In this document: positions 33,890 to 44,890 of the stretch, one piece after another
Layout of the letters: every line of letters starts with the position of its first letter
Position numbering within the stretch: position 1 is the first letter of the stretch
Origin: Topomyia yanbarensis
Taxonomy: Eukaryota; Arthropoda; Insecta; Diptera; Culicidae
Direction: 5' to 3'
Assembly: GCF_030247195.1 (NCBI RefSeq)
Contig: NC_080672.1
Location: 29,209,906-29,273,905 of the forward strand
DNA length: 64,000 nucleotides
The notes under the pieces: generated by a model
Told to the model about the DNA's origin: nothing
Database searches by the model: none
Seen by the model: the letters and a program-made list of their open reading frames with translations, nothing else
Position numbers and translations under genes: made by a program

Positions 33890-34812
33890 AAATAAAAACG
33901 AAAAGAACATGCAATGGAGGTAGATTTTAAAGAGAGAAAAATAAAAAAAAGGAACAAACGAGGAAAAACTAATAGACAGATAAAATAGAACAAAAGAGGA
34001 AAGCTACAAAATGACATTGAAAATTATGGAAAAAGATTAAAAATATGCAAATTGTCAAATTCTGCCCATATCAAAAATAGAAAAAAAACCAAAACGGAGA
34101 AACGACAGAAAATGGACTAAATTAACACAATGGAAAAATTGAAAAATAAAATTGAAAGTATGTAAATAATTTGAAAGAATAGCAAAATAAAACCGATTGC
34201 ATAACTAAAACAATCAAATTAAGGGAAGGAAATGATAAAGGAAATTAAACATTGAAAAAATGGAAAAATATTGCAGAATGGGTAAAATAGTGAAAAAGTG
34301 ATAAATAACGAAAAGAAAAATAAAACATCGTGAACATAGAAAACAGTAAAAATGGTAAAGGAAACAAAAATGAATGCAACAAATAATATAAAAACAAGAC
34401 TACAATAAATAAATATAGAAATGAACAAAATGGATCCACTGAGATAGACTATAAAAATTGTCATCACACTTAAAAAATGAAAAGCATAAAAACAATAAAA
34501 GGGACAATGTTAAAAATGTTTCAAAATAAAAGAAATGATAAAGTACAAAAATGGAATAAAAAAATAAAATAACTATGAAAAGTATTTTGTTTTTTTAAAG
34601 AAATGATAAAAATAAAAATAAATGGGGAGATTTGGATGGAATAGATTGCAAAAAACATGGGAAACAGGAACAAGTGGAAATAGCCCAAAAAATGACAATA
34701 GAGAAATCATAGAAAGCATGTGAAATCGAAATGGTTTAAATGGTTAAAAATAAAAATCCTTAAAGAAATGGAAAAACAGGAATATTATCATAAAGAAAAT
34801 TTAAAACATTAA
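33890..34812 (+). repeat. A-rich, purine-biased low-complexity tract
   Basis: About 920 bp in which the plus strand is strongly enriched in A and G, built from degenerate units like AAATGGAAAAAT and ATGGTAAAGGAAAC. T is scattered and C is rare. Minus-strand open frames (82 and 64 codons) are Phe/Leu/Ser-rich shadows. Confidence 0.8.
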
Positions 34813-35070
34813 TGGCATTGGGTAGAGCTATGGAGGGGCATATTGAAGTATGCTCTCAAAGCCTATCGGCAGATGCTAACCCACTGCCAAAGTCTGGTGG
34901 CGACTGAGTTAGCTAAGGGGGCAAACAATGATAATAAATATCTCAAGCCTGAGCGCAGTCCACTGGATCTAAAAATAGATAATGAGAGGGATTTGGCCTG
35001 ATCGATGACAGGAAGAGGTGACGATCTGCTTATAGGAGACAGTGGGAATATGTGATGGCATCATCACAGT

Positions 35071-35142
35071 TCCTCGATGGCGGAGTGGTTAACGCACCCG
35101 ACTAGAGACTGAGAGATCGCAGGTTCGATTCCTGCTTGAGGA
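35071..35142 (+). tRNA. tRNA-like sequence (tRNA pseudogene or SINE head)
   Basis: The acceptor stem TCCTCGA/TTGAGGA pairs over seven bases with one wobble. The D stem is GCG/CGC. The T arm is GCAGG-TTCGATT-CCTGC, perfect. The A box TGGCGGAGTGG and B box GGTTCGATTCC match the Pol III consensus. The anticodon loop CTAGAGA would give AGA (Ser), but the five-base anticodon stem has two mismatches and the long variable arm of tRNA-Ser is absent. A TTTT stretch follows at 35149-35152. Probably a tRNA pseudogene or tRNA-derived repeat rather than a working tRNA. Confidence 0.6.
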
Positions 35143-36294
35143 CATATCTTTTCTCAGTGTTTCCAATAAAAGGGTGTGAATTTTCACCGTTTCTTTACTC
35201 TCACCGTTCCTGTCATTCTTTCTCTGTCCGTTTTCCAGTGGACACGTTCATAAAAATCCTTGAAAAAGGAAAAAAAAAATTAATGGGTTGTGTACAGGAC
35301 ACGACCACGGTGACATTAAAAATGCAGCTTTTTTCAAGAGCGTACAAATGAATTTTATCTATCACACATATCGACTCACGTTCTTGTTCACTCGCCTGTT
35401 TTCATATGTTACAATTTGCTATATACCCTCCCCGTCAAAACATAATTTATTGAAGGTCTTTTAACGGTATCTATTAATCAAGTATCTCACTAGGTGATTG
35501 GCATTATTTGGCTGATCCATCTAGTAAAAATAGGTTGGTCTGTCCAGAAAATATATTCAAAAGAAAAGTTCCATATTGAGAGCTGTGATGAGGAAGCCCA
35601 CGCCGCCAACGGAAATATACAGATTCTCCATGAAATATGAAATTTCATTTTCCATTTAAATTTTCAATAATGTACTAATGAACTTAAGTAAACAATCTTA
35701 AGTTTATGTATTTCTTGATCGATTAGTGGTGGAAAAAATGAAATTATTTGATAAATTACATTGTCATGCAACGTTCGCACTACCAGTTAAAACGGGTTTT
35801 TATGCTTTCTTGTGACATTTTTCTTGTTGCTAATTATAAAAACGTGTTATAACTCTGTAGTGCAAACATTGTATTATTAAACCAATTCTGCAGCGTTTTA
35901 TGTTATATAGGTGTTTATGTGGTAATAGGACTGACATAATTTTATCTTCAGTACAGCGGTTTGTTTCATAATTTAAAACAGATTTATTTTAAAATTTAAA
36001 GTAGTATACCCAACCGTTCTATTTGTTGTATACTTTAAAACGCAATTAAAACTGTGTTTTAAATACATAGGGTAGGACAGATATTCTGACTGGATAAACT
36101 GGGAAACAATTTTAAGTCCAGTAACGCTTAAGACATGGCTTGAATTTGAATCGAAAAAGAACACCCGCTTCAACTGCTGCTGGGACGGTAAGTTCTGATT
36201 TAAAATTTTCCGTTGTGTGCAGTACGAAACAAAAGTGTTTGAAATTATAAAACAAAAAGTTCTGCTGGGAATGTGATTGTTTCCGATACAATTA

Positions 36295-36414
36295 CACTCA
36301 GATTATTCACGCAGGGGATACAGGCCGTGTAAATGAAAACCGCGTAAATTAAAAAAAAAAACGCGTTAATGAAAACCGCGTAAATTTCAAAATCCGCATA
36401 AAGAAACCTGAGTG
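36295..36414. mobile_element. 120-bp MITE in left arm
   Basis: CACTCAG...CTGAGTG termini, TA at 36293-36294 and 36415-36416. The interior has repeated CGCGTAAAT and TGAAAACCGCG. It is present at the mirror position in the right arm, so it was there before the arm was duplicated. Confidence 0.8.
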
Positions 36415-37363
36415 TACTCTCCTATATAAAATACTACTCTGCTGAACAGTGCAATAGCTACAGAAGCACGTTGTCAGATGCCTTACTGATAAAAAACATA
36501 TAACCGATATATGAAACATGAAAACCAATAGGCTCTTTACCCTACGCAGCTACAAAGCGCCGTAAACATGGATTAACAAGTTACAACGCACACGCATGCA
36601 TAAAAATAAATATATTTTTTTCAAACGCAACACTCTTAAGCAGCACACACCGTATTGAACTACATCAAAACCACCCCGCCCACCCACTTTGCAAATCATT
36701 CTGTGACACCGTGCTGGTACCCGAAAATCCGCACACAGCCACCGCTGCCGAAAATACATAGCGTCTACCGCTTAATGTAGTGCCTAGACGCTGCAGCCAT
36801 GATCTTACCCGTTCGACATAAGAACAAAAACTGATTCAAACGGGTACGCGTCACCTCTATTTATAAACTAACCGTATATGGTTTAGTCACTTAGGTGCGA
36901 GTGTGTGCGAATGCCAGCGTTGCCGAAAATCGATAGCGCTTATTGCATCGCCCGGAGACGATGTTGCTCCTATGGAATAAAAGCAACAACTGATTTAAAC
37001 GGACATGCGTTGCTTCTATTTATGACTTTTCGTGTTTCATTGAGCATCTAAGCTGCCCTCTTATGACGGCTGTGTCTGAGAAATCTGCCTCACGAATGGT
37101 AATTTTCCCGTTTTTCGTGAACTTTTTAATTTTACCATTTTCCAAAAGTCTACTTTTATTGGGGAGATATTAAATTGTTACCAATATTTAAGTTAGGTGT
37201 TTCTGAATCGGTTGGTGTATGAATGATTAAAATCCATATAGTAATATCGGAGGTATAAGCGTGCAAACCTTACATAGTTTCGTTACATGGGAGATAGTTT
37301 AGATTTTAGAATGACACCTAGCCCCAGATAGTGGAGTAAGACATTTTTAATGTCAAAAAACAA

Positions 37364-38722
37364 AAACTCACGTCAAAACAAGGAATATAGATCGTTTTTA
37401 AGTTCTATGTTTTGTAGTTTTCTTTTGATTAGTCTTTCATGCAGTATAAACTTTATAATGTAATGTACAATTTATTTTTATGATAGAAATTGGACGCGGA
37501 AACTTTAATTGAATTTTCGAATAAATTGTTATTGAAATAATATTTGACAGAATCATTCCTTTTGTTTAAGTCTGGGCCCGTCCACAACTTCGGGCCCTGG
37601 GGGGAAACACCCCATCACCCTCCCCACTCGGCGGCCCTGTTTTTAGGAAACATGATCTCCGAAATGCGTCAAAGATCTATCTGTTCTGGAAACGTATTGA
37701 CTGACCAAGAACCAACATACGGCATTGGATAAGGCACGAAAAGTGTGTGACACACTCACAAGACAAGATACCAATGCCAATTGAAGCTAAATTCTGCCAT
37801 AAGGCAGTGGCTTTATTTGCACTCGGAAATCCAATTATTTACATTGTTGGAAGCTTTCATTCCATTCGACTGATGTTGACCGGGCGGGGTTCAAGGGCAC
37901 GGGCAGGCTATATAATCTTTTGCGGATTTTGTCAGCTCAATCGAGTGGCCCCGGTACCGTGCCGGTACAGGAGCAACATGGCTAGTCTTTGCTAGCTAGT
38001 GGTAATGGAACAAAATTGATTTAATTAAACATCAGAAGCTTAGCAGTTCTATCGCACGTGCTGGAATTGAAGTGAGGAAACGGACAGGCGGTAAAATCCA
38101 ATTTTTCCAAACGCAAATGGGCAGCGACGAACAAAAAAAAAATAACAGATGTTAGGTGTTTGTCTTCCAATCGCAATCGATAAAAAGGCGAAGAGATAAA
38201 GTTGCGCAAAATTGTTTGCTGAACATTGAAAGTGCAAACAAACACAATAAGACAGGTAGAGGAGCTGGGCGGCAGGTAAAATGTCTTCATACGCCTGCTT
38301 GCCAGGGAGTCACTGTTTGTGGTGTAAAAACGTGTTTTCCTTGACATTTCACCCCTGCGTAAACTTTGACAGCTCTGGCAGTAGAGGAATATACATAGGA
38401 ACGTGGGGGCAGAGAACACAAACGATTCTTCTGGAGGGGAGTGAACTGCGGAAATGCGAAAACAAACACCCAACAGCAAGCAATGAGATCACACTCGGAA
38501 CTCTTGGCAAACGCAAGAACGAACGTACATACATACATGGCTGGAGGACACTACGGAACCGTTTGTTTTCTAGCCATTCTCAACGCTCACGAGGTGGGTG
38601 GTAATCTGGTGGATGTTTTTTGTTTCCTGATTCCTCCCCCAGCCAAAAGGACACCGGAAGTTAGCTTGGAGGGAAAGATAGCGGGATAGCAATTTTTGGC
38701 CCAACCGTTTTATAGTTGACCT
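37364..38722. other. Unique centre of the giant inverted repeat
   Basis: This 1.36-kb stretch is not repeated in the window. It contains a TATATAATC near 37909 upstream of TCAGCTCAATCGAG, and a minus-strand frame of 152 codons (38021-38479) without recognisable domains. It is more GC-balanced than the arms and may be captured host DNA. Confidence 0.5.
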
Positions 38723-39062
38723 CGTTTGTTTTGACATTAAAAATGTCTTACTCCACTATCTGGGGCTAGGTGTCATTCTAAAATCTAAACTATCTCCCAT
38801 GTAACGAAACTATGTAAGGTTTGCACGCTTATAACTCCGATATTACTAGATGGATTTTAATCATTCATACACCAACCGATTCAGAAACACCTAACTTAAA
38901 TATTGGTAATAATTTAATATCTCCCCAATAAAAGTAGACTTTTGGAAATTGGTAAAATTAAAAAGTTCACAAAAAACGGGAAAAATACCATTCGTGAGGC
39001 AGATTTCTCAGACACAGCCGTCAAAAGAGGGCAGCTTAGTTGCTCAATGAAACACGAAAAGT

Positions 39063-39240
39063 CATAAATAGAAGCAACGCATGTCCGTTTAAATCAGTTG
39101 TTGCTCTTATCCCACACGAGCAACGTCGTCTCCGGGCGATGCAATAAGCGCTATCGATTTTCGGTAACGTTGGCATTTGCACACACTCGCACCTAAGTGA
39201 CTAAACCATATACGGTTAGTTTATAAATAGAGGTGACGCG
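39063..39240 (+). promoter_or_regulatory. Tandem TATA-like units in the right arm
   Basis: Two related units of about 170 bp start CATAAATAGAAGCAACGCAT (39063) and TATAAATAGAGGTGACGCGT (39232). Each is followed about 20 bp later by ATCAGTT and a TGTTCTTAT or TGCTCTTAT block, an initiator-like arrangement. The mirror image lies on the minus strand of the left arm (about 36857 and 37025). TATA-to-initiator spacing is shorter than usual, so promoter activity is a guess. Confidence 0.4.
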
Positions 39241-39668
39241 TACCCGTTTGAATCAGTTTTTGTTCTTATGTCGAACTGGTAAGATCATGGCTGCAGCGTC
39301 TGGGCACTACAATAAGCGGTACACGCTATGCATTTTCGGCAGCGGTGGCCGTGTGCGGATTTGTCGGGTACCAGCATGGTGTCACAGAATGATTTGCAAA
39401 GTGGGTGGGCGGGGTGGTTTGGATTTAATTCAATACGGTGTGTGCTGCTTAAGAGTGTTGCGTTTGAAAAAAATATATTTTTATGCATGCGTGTGCGTTG
39501 TAACTTGTTAATCCATGTTTACGGCGCTTTGTAGCTGCGTAGGGTAAAGAGCCTATTGGTTTTCATGTTTCATATTTCGGTTATATGTTTTTATCAGTAA
39601 GGCATCTGACAACGTGCTTCTGTAGTTATTGCACTGTTCAGCAGCGTAGTATTTTATATAGGAGAGTA

Positions 39669-39786
39669 CACTCAGGTTTTTTTCGCGGATTTTGAAGTTT
39701 ACGCGGTTTTCATTAACGCGTTTTTTTTTAAATTTACGCGGTTTTCATTTACACGGCCTGTATCCCCTGCGTGAAAAATCTGAGTG
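39669..39786. mobile_element. MITE in right arm (mirror copy)
   Basis: CACTCAG...CTGAGTG with TA at 39667-39668 and 39787-39788. It is the inverted counterpart of 36295-36414, with only a few differences. Confidence 0.8.
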
Positions 39787-40810
39787 TAATTGCATCGGAA
39801 ACAATCACATTCCCAGCAGAACTTTTTGTTTTCTAATTTCAAACACTTTTGTTTCGTACTGCACACAACGGAAAATTTTAAAACAGAACTTACCGTCCCA
39901 GCAGCAGTTGAAGCGGGTGTTCTTTTTCGATTCAAATTCAAGCCATGTCTTAAGCGTTACTGGACTTAAAATTGTTTTCCCAGTTTAACCAGTCAGAATA
40001 TCTGTCCTACCCTATGTATTTAAAACACAGTTTTAATTGCGTTTTAAGGTATAAACAAATACGGTTGGGTATACTAATTTAAATTTTAAAATAAATCTGT
40101 TTTAAATTATGAAACAAACCGCTGTACTGAAGATATAATTATGTCAGTCCTATTACCACATAAAACACTTATATAACGTAAAACGCTGCAGAATTGGTTT
40201 AATAATACAATGTTTACACTACAGAGTTATAACACGTTTTAATAATTAGCAACAAGAAAAATGTCACCAAGATAGCATAAAAACCCGTTTTAACTGGTAG
40301 TGCGAACGTTGCATAACAATGTAATTTATCAAATAATTTCATTTTTCCACCACTAATCGATCAAGAAATACTTACACTTAAGATTGTTTACTTAAGTTCA
40401 TTAGTACATTATTGAAAATTTAAATGGACAATGAAATTTCATATTTTATGGAGAATCTGTATATTTCCGTTGGCGGGCGTGGGTTTCCTCATCACAGCTC
40501 TCAATATGGAACTTTTCTTTTGAATATATTTTCTGGACAGACCAGCCTATTTTTACTAGATGGATCAGCCAAATAATGCCAATCACCTAGTGAGATACTT
40601 GATTAATTAATAGATTACCGTTAAAAGACCTTCAATAAATTATGTTTTAATGGGGAGGGTATATAGCAAATTGTAACATATGAAAACAGGCGAGTGAACA
40701 AGAACGTGTGTCGATATGTGTGATATATAAAATTCATTTGCACGCTCTTGAAAAAAGCTATATTTTTAATGTCACCGTGGTCGTGTCCTGTACACAACCC
40801 TTTAATTTTT

Positions 40811-43126
40811 TGTCAATTTTTGTTTTTCGACCAACAATCCGGCGGGGAAACGTTTTCATGCGGTGGATTTTGTTTAAAAGAGGGTTGTGCTGATCAAGGA
40901 TTGTTACATATGCGGATGCGGCAATTGGAAACAATTCAAATTGTTACGCTCGAATTGGCACAAATATGAGGATTTGTTTCATCGAGGACAATTTTTAATA
41001 CAGTTTCTATGGTTGTACTCATAATAATTCTGACTCAGCTAATACAGATGGCGACGATTTCCTAAACTATCCTGGTACAGATGCAAACGCGGAATGACTA
41101 TCCTCACTACACTACAAAGTTGACTAATTTCAATAGATTTGTAAATCAAACTGCCAATGAAAGTGTCCTTCGTCGATATATATTGGTCGCCTGTCGCAAT
41201 TCATCACTCTAAAAGTAGAAACCGAAAGGTATACATGCAATCTTCATCAATCTCCTACAACAAGACTGATTGTTCGTTGACTGTTGACTGAACGTGTCGA
41301 ATAAATCACTGTCAGCGCAGGTTTGCCAAATAGGTGACCCAATGAGAGCTTTCGCGCCGCTCCTTCTACTACGTAGTCGACACAGTACAATGCCAATGAA
41401 TGTAATTTATGTTGTTTTGAGCAAGTTCTACGCAATCTCCGTCATACAATGTTTGATAAATTACGAATTTATTCAACGCTGGTTATACGCCAACGAATCT
41501 AAATTGTTCGACAGTGTGAATGACTTTTTTCATTTCCAAATAAAAGTACGAACAAATCAGCTGTACTCTATTCGCTGAATTACACTTGACAGCTATCGTC
41601 TAGGCACGTGCCGCAAAAGTGATACCGCCAGTGTGAAGAAAAATAAATGACAAGAATCGATTTCCAGCGAAGCAATCTGTACCTCTTCAATCGCGTCTGA
41701 TCCAAAGTAGAACAGGCAATCCGTTATTGAATCTCCCCCCGCCATGGCCATGCTTCCTGCCTGGCCCGGCCGATGGAATCATATCGCACAGTCGAACTGC
41801 CACCGACCGCACACAATCATCACCCGGCAATTGACGGATAAAACAAGCTTCGCAAATCGAAATCCTTTGATTCGAAATTTCCCGCGTGGAGCGGTGTTGA
41901 AGCGGCGGCGTGAGGTTCGAACGAAGTGGTGTTAGGAAGTGGGTTAGGAGGAACATCAACGACAGGAAAACAGAACAACAACACTCAGCGTAACACGGTG
42001 CAGCAGTGAAATACTAGTTCCATTTGTTGTGCTGTGATTTAAACCGAGTAGGACTTGTGTACCGACCAGTTGGGGACAACTTTTCCTCCGCGTGCTGGTG
42101 CGAGTGGTGTAAAGCGGCACCTACACGAGCAGAAATGTCGACAAGGAACCAGTTATTGATCAATAAATTGGTGATGTGAGGGATTCTTGAAAACAATGAT
42201 TTTGTGAAATTCTAACAGGATTGACATATTGAAGCAATCCTGTCAATATTTTTACTAACAATATTTTTGTCTATATCAAACGCTTGCTTGGTCGAGCATT
42301 TTTATGTAATTATATTATAAAATTGAGTGCCATATTCGACAGCTGACCTTCACAGGACATAAAACCACAATTTCCTTGCTTGGTCCGCAGACATGATCAT
42401 CCGCTCAATGTTTAATTTTTTGTTGCGTGTTTAATTGAAATAATAATAATAATTGCGATTCCAGTCAGGCGCCTGCAGTGGCTTCCTGGTTGTATGGGAT
42501 CTGTACGTGTCCGGTAAAGGTGGAGGCCGTTTCACAGTGGCATAACTGTGAAAAGCTGTGGTCATATTACGCAAGCAAGTGAAAATGGCTTTTTCATGCA
42601 AACTTGCATACAATAAACTTTTCGTTTCGATATGCGTAAAGTGGCCAAATGTGATAGTCTTGCGAATATAATGTGTTGTGCTAGTATTGTGGTTACTTCC
42701 TAAGCAAGATTTTTTTTTCAATTTCTTCAGAATTGTTTAAATATGTTCAATTCAAAATGAGGGTTTCCAAATAGATTGAGAACAAATTAAAAAGACGTTG
42801 AGTCAAATGTTTAAGCCGATGGCACTTAGAATTCGGACACTTCTAGTGACCGGATTTGGAGATTTCTAACAAAGATAGATTTTTTTGGAAACTACACATG
42901 TTGCAGTAAAAAGTTATGCTTCATGGAAGAATAGAACAGAAAATTGATCACATTCGTTGAAAACCCGTCTCTGCAGGCTCCTGGAGAAACGTTTTATCTG
43001 TCTACAGCATGAAGTCTCCAGTAAATTCAAGCTTATTTTCGCTGAAAAATTTGCCCAGCAACTAAGGATCTGGCAAGAAAATTGTGGACGCGAACTCAAT
43101 TCGACGCAGTTAATTTCCAAAAATTA
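40811..43126. other. Mostly unique DNA, no supported coding gene
   Basis: Frames of 62-96 codons (for example 41687-41959 and 42431-42721, minus) lack domains. From about 41740 to 42180 the sequence is GC-richer and resembles a non-coding exon (separate entry). The rest is AT-rich without repeats I recognise. Confidence 0.4.
41880..42175 (+). other. Possible untranslated host exon
   Basis: This stretch has the texture of an insect 5' UTR: GAAAACAGAACAACAACACT, CAGCAGTGAAAT, no long frame, unique in the window. It is followed by GTGATGTGAG near 42170, which could serve as a weak splice donor. There is no coding evidence. Confidence 0.2.
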
Positions 43127-43205
43127 GAGGGTTTTGTACAAGACACAACTGCAGTGATATTAAAATGCAAAAAAAATCACGGGTCAAATGAAGTTAATCA
43201 AATAA
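43127..43205 (+). repeat. Third, diverged copy of the giant palindrome's outer end
   Basis: AGGGTTTTGTACAAGACACA then CTGCAGTGATATTAAAATGC follows the same order as the outer end at 35285-35326 (GGGTTGTGTACAGGACACGA, CACGGTGACATTAAAAATGC). It continues with CAAATGAA. The rest of the arm is absent here. Confidence 0.6.
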
Positions 43206-43249
43206 GACTATACTCTACAGTTCTACCCTTAGTGTAGTGAGATGTGTTT

Positions 43250-43395
43250 CAGACATCCGTAAATGCATTAATTGTCACAATGCTAATGCGGCGAGAAATC
43301 CTGAACATCAAACGCAAACTGATCATGCTTCCTGGAGTTCTGAGTGTCCCCTGTATCAAACTTGCCGCATCATCGAGTACAATGCATAGAAATTA
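43250..43395 (+). pseudogene. Non-LTR ORF1 zinc-knuckle fragment
   Basis: The plus strand reads DIRKCINCHNANAARNPEHQ followed by DHASWSSECPLYQTCR and then a stop. The pattern CX2C...H...DHxSWSxxCP is the C-terminal Cys/His segment of ORF1 proteins of Jockey/CR1-type retrotransposons. The N-terminal part is missing. It is on the opposite strand from the CR1-clade ORF2 fragment 0.5 kb away, so it is a separate insertion or an inverted piece. Confidence 0.65.
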
Positions 43396-43402
43396 ACGCA
43401 GC

Positions 43403-43620
43403 ATGGCGAAGTCGTGCAGCTTGCCAACGGACGTAATCAGCTCGATTCTGTCACCGACGCCCATCTGTTATGAGGACGATCTTTTCCGATCAGCTAAGGA
43501 GAGTATACGTTCTTCCAAAGCTATTCAAGGTATTGCCCTCCCCATATTTGGTCTACATTTGCAGCTTGCCAACAGACTTAATCAGATTAATTCCGTCACC
43601 GACACTCATTTGCCCGGTAA
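43403..43620 (+). repeat. Two diverged copies of a GCAGCTTGCCAACGGACGTA block
   Basis: GCAGCTTGCCAACGGACGTA with CTGTCACCGACGCCCATCTG (43417 on) is repeated as GCAGCTTGCCAACAGACTTA with CCGTCACCGACACTCATTTG (43561 on), 144 bp apart, in direct orientation. It may belong to the adjacent ORF1 remnant. Confidence 0.6.
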
Positions 43621-43819
43621 GACAACAACGCTCTAAACAGGTCAGACCAATTCGCATAACACGAAACTCTTGTATTCGTTTGCTCATGTAAATGTAATGA
43701 ATGTTTTTTTTTCGAAGTAGGACATACAGATGCTATCCCCGCTGAAAAGCCGCCTCAATGATAGGTGTTTGCTTGCACCAGCACTGCTCGAGCATGCACC
43801 GTTCAACCGTCAGGAGACT

Positions 43820-44740
43820 ACTTGTTGGGACTTCCTAAAATACGGTTCGTGTTACACCAGTCAGCAAAGGTTTCATTCAAACTGCCGTTGGAGTAATCTG
43901 CAATGTTCAGTAGAGCGGATGAGAAGAAACATCTTGAGATCGTCTGCGAAGGACAGGCGTGGAGTCTTCAGAACTAGATGAACGTCGTTGAAGTAAAGCA
44001 GCAACACCAGTGGTCCCAAGTGACTTCCCTGGGGTACTCCTGATGTAGAAGTAAGTGAAGTAGGGTGCCTGACAACCTCCAATGACAACTACTATTTCTC
44101 GAACTGAAAAGTAGGATCGAAACCACTGCAACAAACTACCGTTTATTCCAAATCTCTCCATTTTACCGATTGTTATGACATAGTTCACTTTGTCAAAAGG
44201 ACAGATAGGTTTGTGTAGATAACATCGGTTTGAGCGCGACTTTCCATACTCTCTGTTATGTAGGATGTCGAACGCACAGACGTGAAGCCATGTTGATCGT
44301 CACTTAGGTACTGCTTGCAGTGAGCATGAAGAAGTTCCATAATCACCTGCTCGAACAACTTCGAAACAGCACTCAATGAAGTAATACCACGGTAATTATT
44401 GACTTATTACTCTTTTTGTGGACTGGGAACATGTTCGCGGACTTCCAGCAGGATGAAAACATGCCACTGGCAGTAGATGCTCTAAAGATGCGAAGAAGTG
44501 GAGTCGCTAAAACGTCGATGTGTCTTTTCAAAAGTACTTAAGGGAAGCCATCAAGTCCCGGATTGAAAGACGATTTTAACCGAGAACAAGCTCTAATAAT
44601 CTACGTTTCATTGACATCGATAGCGCTTAGAGTTTGGTTCACGACCGGAACTTGACTAACAGCGAGTTCAATTTGATTAATCGTTAAGGTCTCATTTGTG
44701 AACACATTCGCGAATCTCTCCGAAAAAAAGTCTGCACGTA
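43820..44740 (-). pseudogene. CR1-clade reverse transcriptase remnant
   Basis: On the minus strand the pieces are, in order: ADFFSERFANVFTNETLTIN, AVSKLFEQVIMELL, LSDDQHGFTSVRSTS, a thumb/palm piece with KMERFGINGSLLQWFRSYFS, then TSGVPQGSHLGPLVLLLYFN and RLSFADDLKMF (44080-43980), then FADWCNTNR. FADD is the catalytic motif of reverse transcriptase and is intact. At least three frameshifts and several stops separate the pieces. The wording GVPQGSHLGPL is typical of the CR1 clade. Confidence 0.8.
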
Positions 44741-44890
44741 TCTTGGGACGTGGTAGCTGTTCGGCTGTTGAATGTCATAAATGACGGCAATACGGATTCC
44801 TTGCGCTACATATTTCCAGAAACATTTTGGGTGCGACTTGAGACTACGCTGAATGTTTTGCTGATATCGAAAGAAACAATCCTGACTAGC

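Larger units (their letters stand above)
35275..40810. mobile_element. Giant inverted repeat, two about 2.1-kb arms
   Basis: The left arm (35275-about 37363) and right arm (about 38723-40810) are reverse complements, about 95 percent identical in the stretches compared. Outer ends carry GGGTTGTGTACAGGACACGA. Just inside lies TGACATTAAAAAT (35311-35323), which recurs inverted at the inner end of each arm (37343-37355; 38732-38744), so each arm on its own also looks like a TIR unit. A small MITE sits at the same place in both arms. No long coding frame is present. It is either one fold-back transposon with a 1.36-kb centre or two opposite copies of one element. Confidence 0.88.

Noticed and set aside
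38021..38479. 152-codon minus-strand frame in the palindrome centre
   Set aside because: No domain, overlapping frames on the other strand, Phe/Ser-rich composition typical of chance.
39233..39511. Weak resemblance of NKRYTLCIFGSGG to the histone H4 C-terminus
   Set aside because: Only a few residues agree and the neighbouring H4 sequence is absent; the DNA does not support it. Kept only as a shared TATA context.
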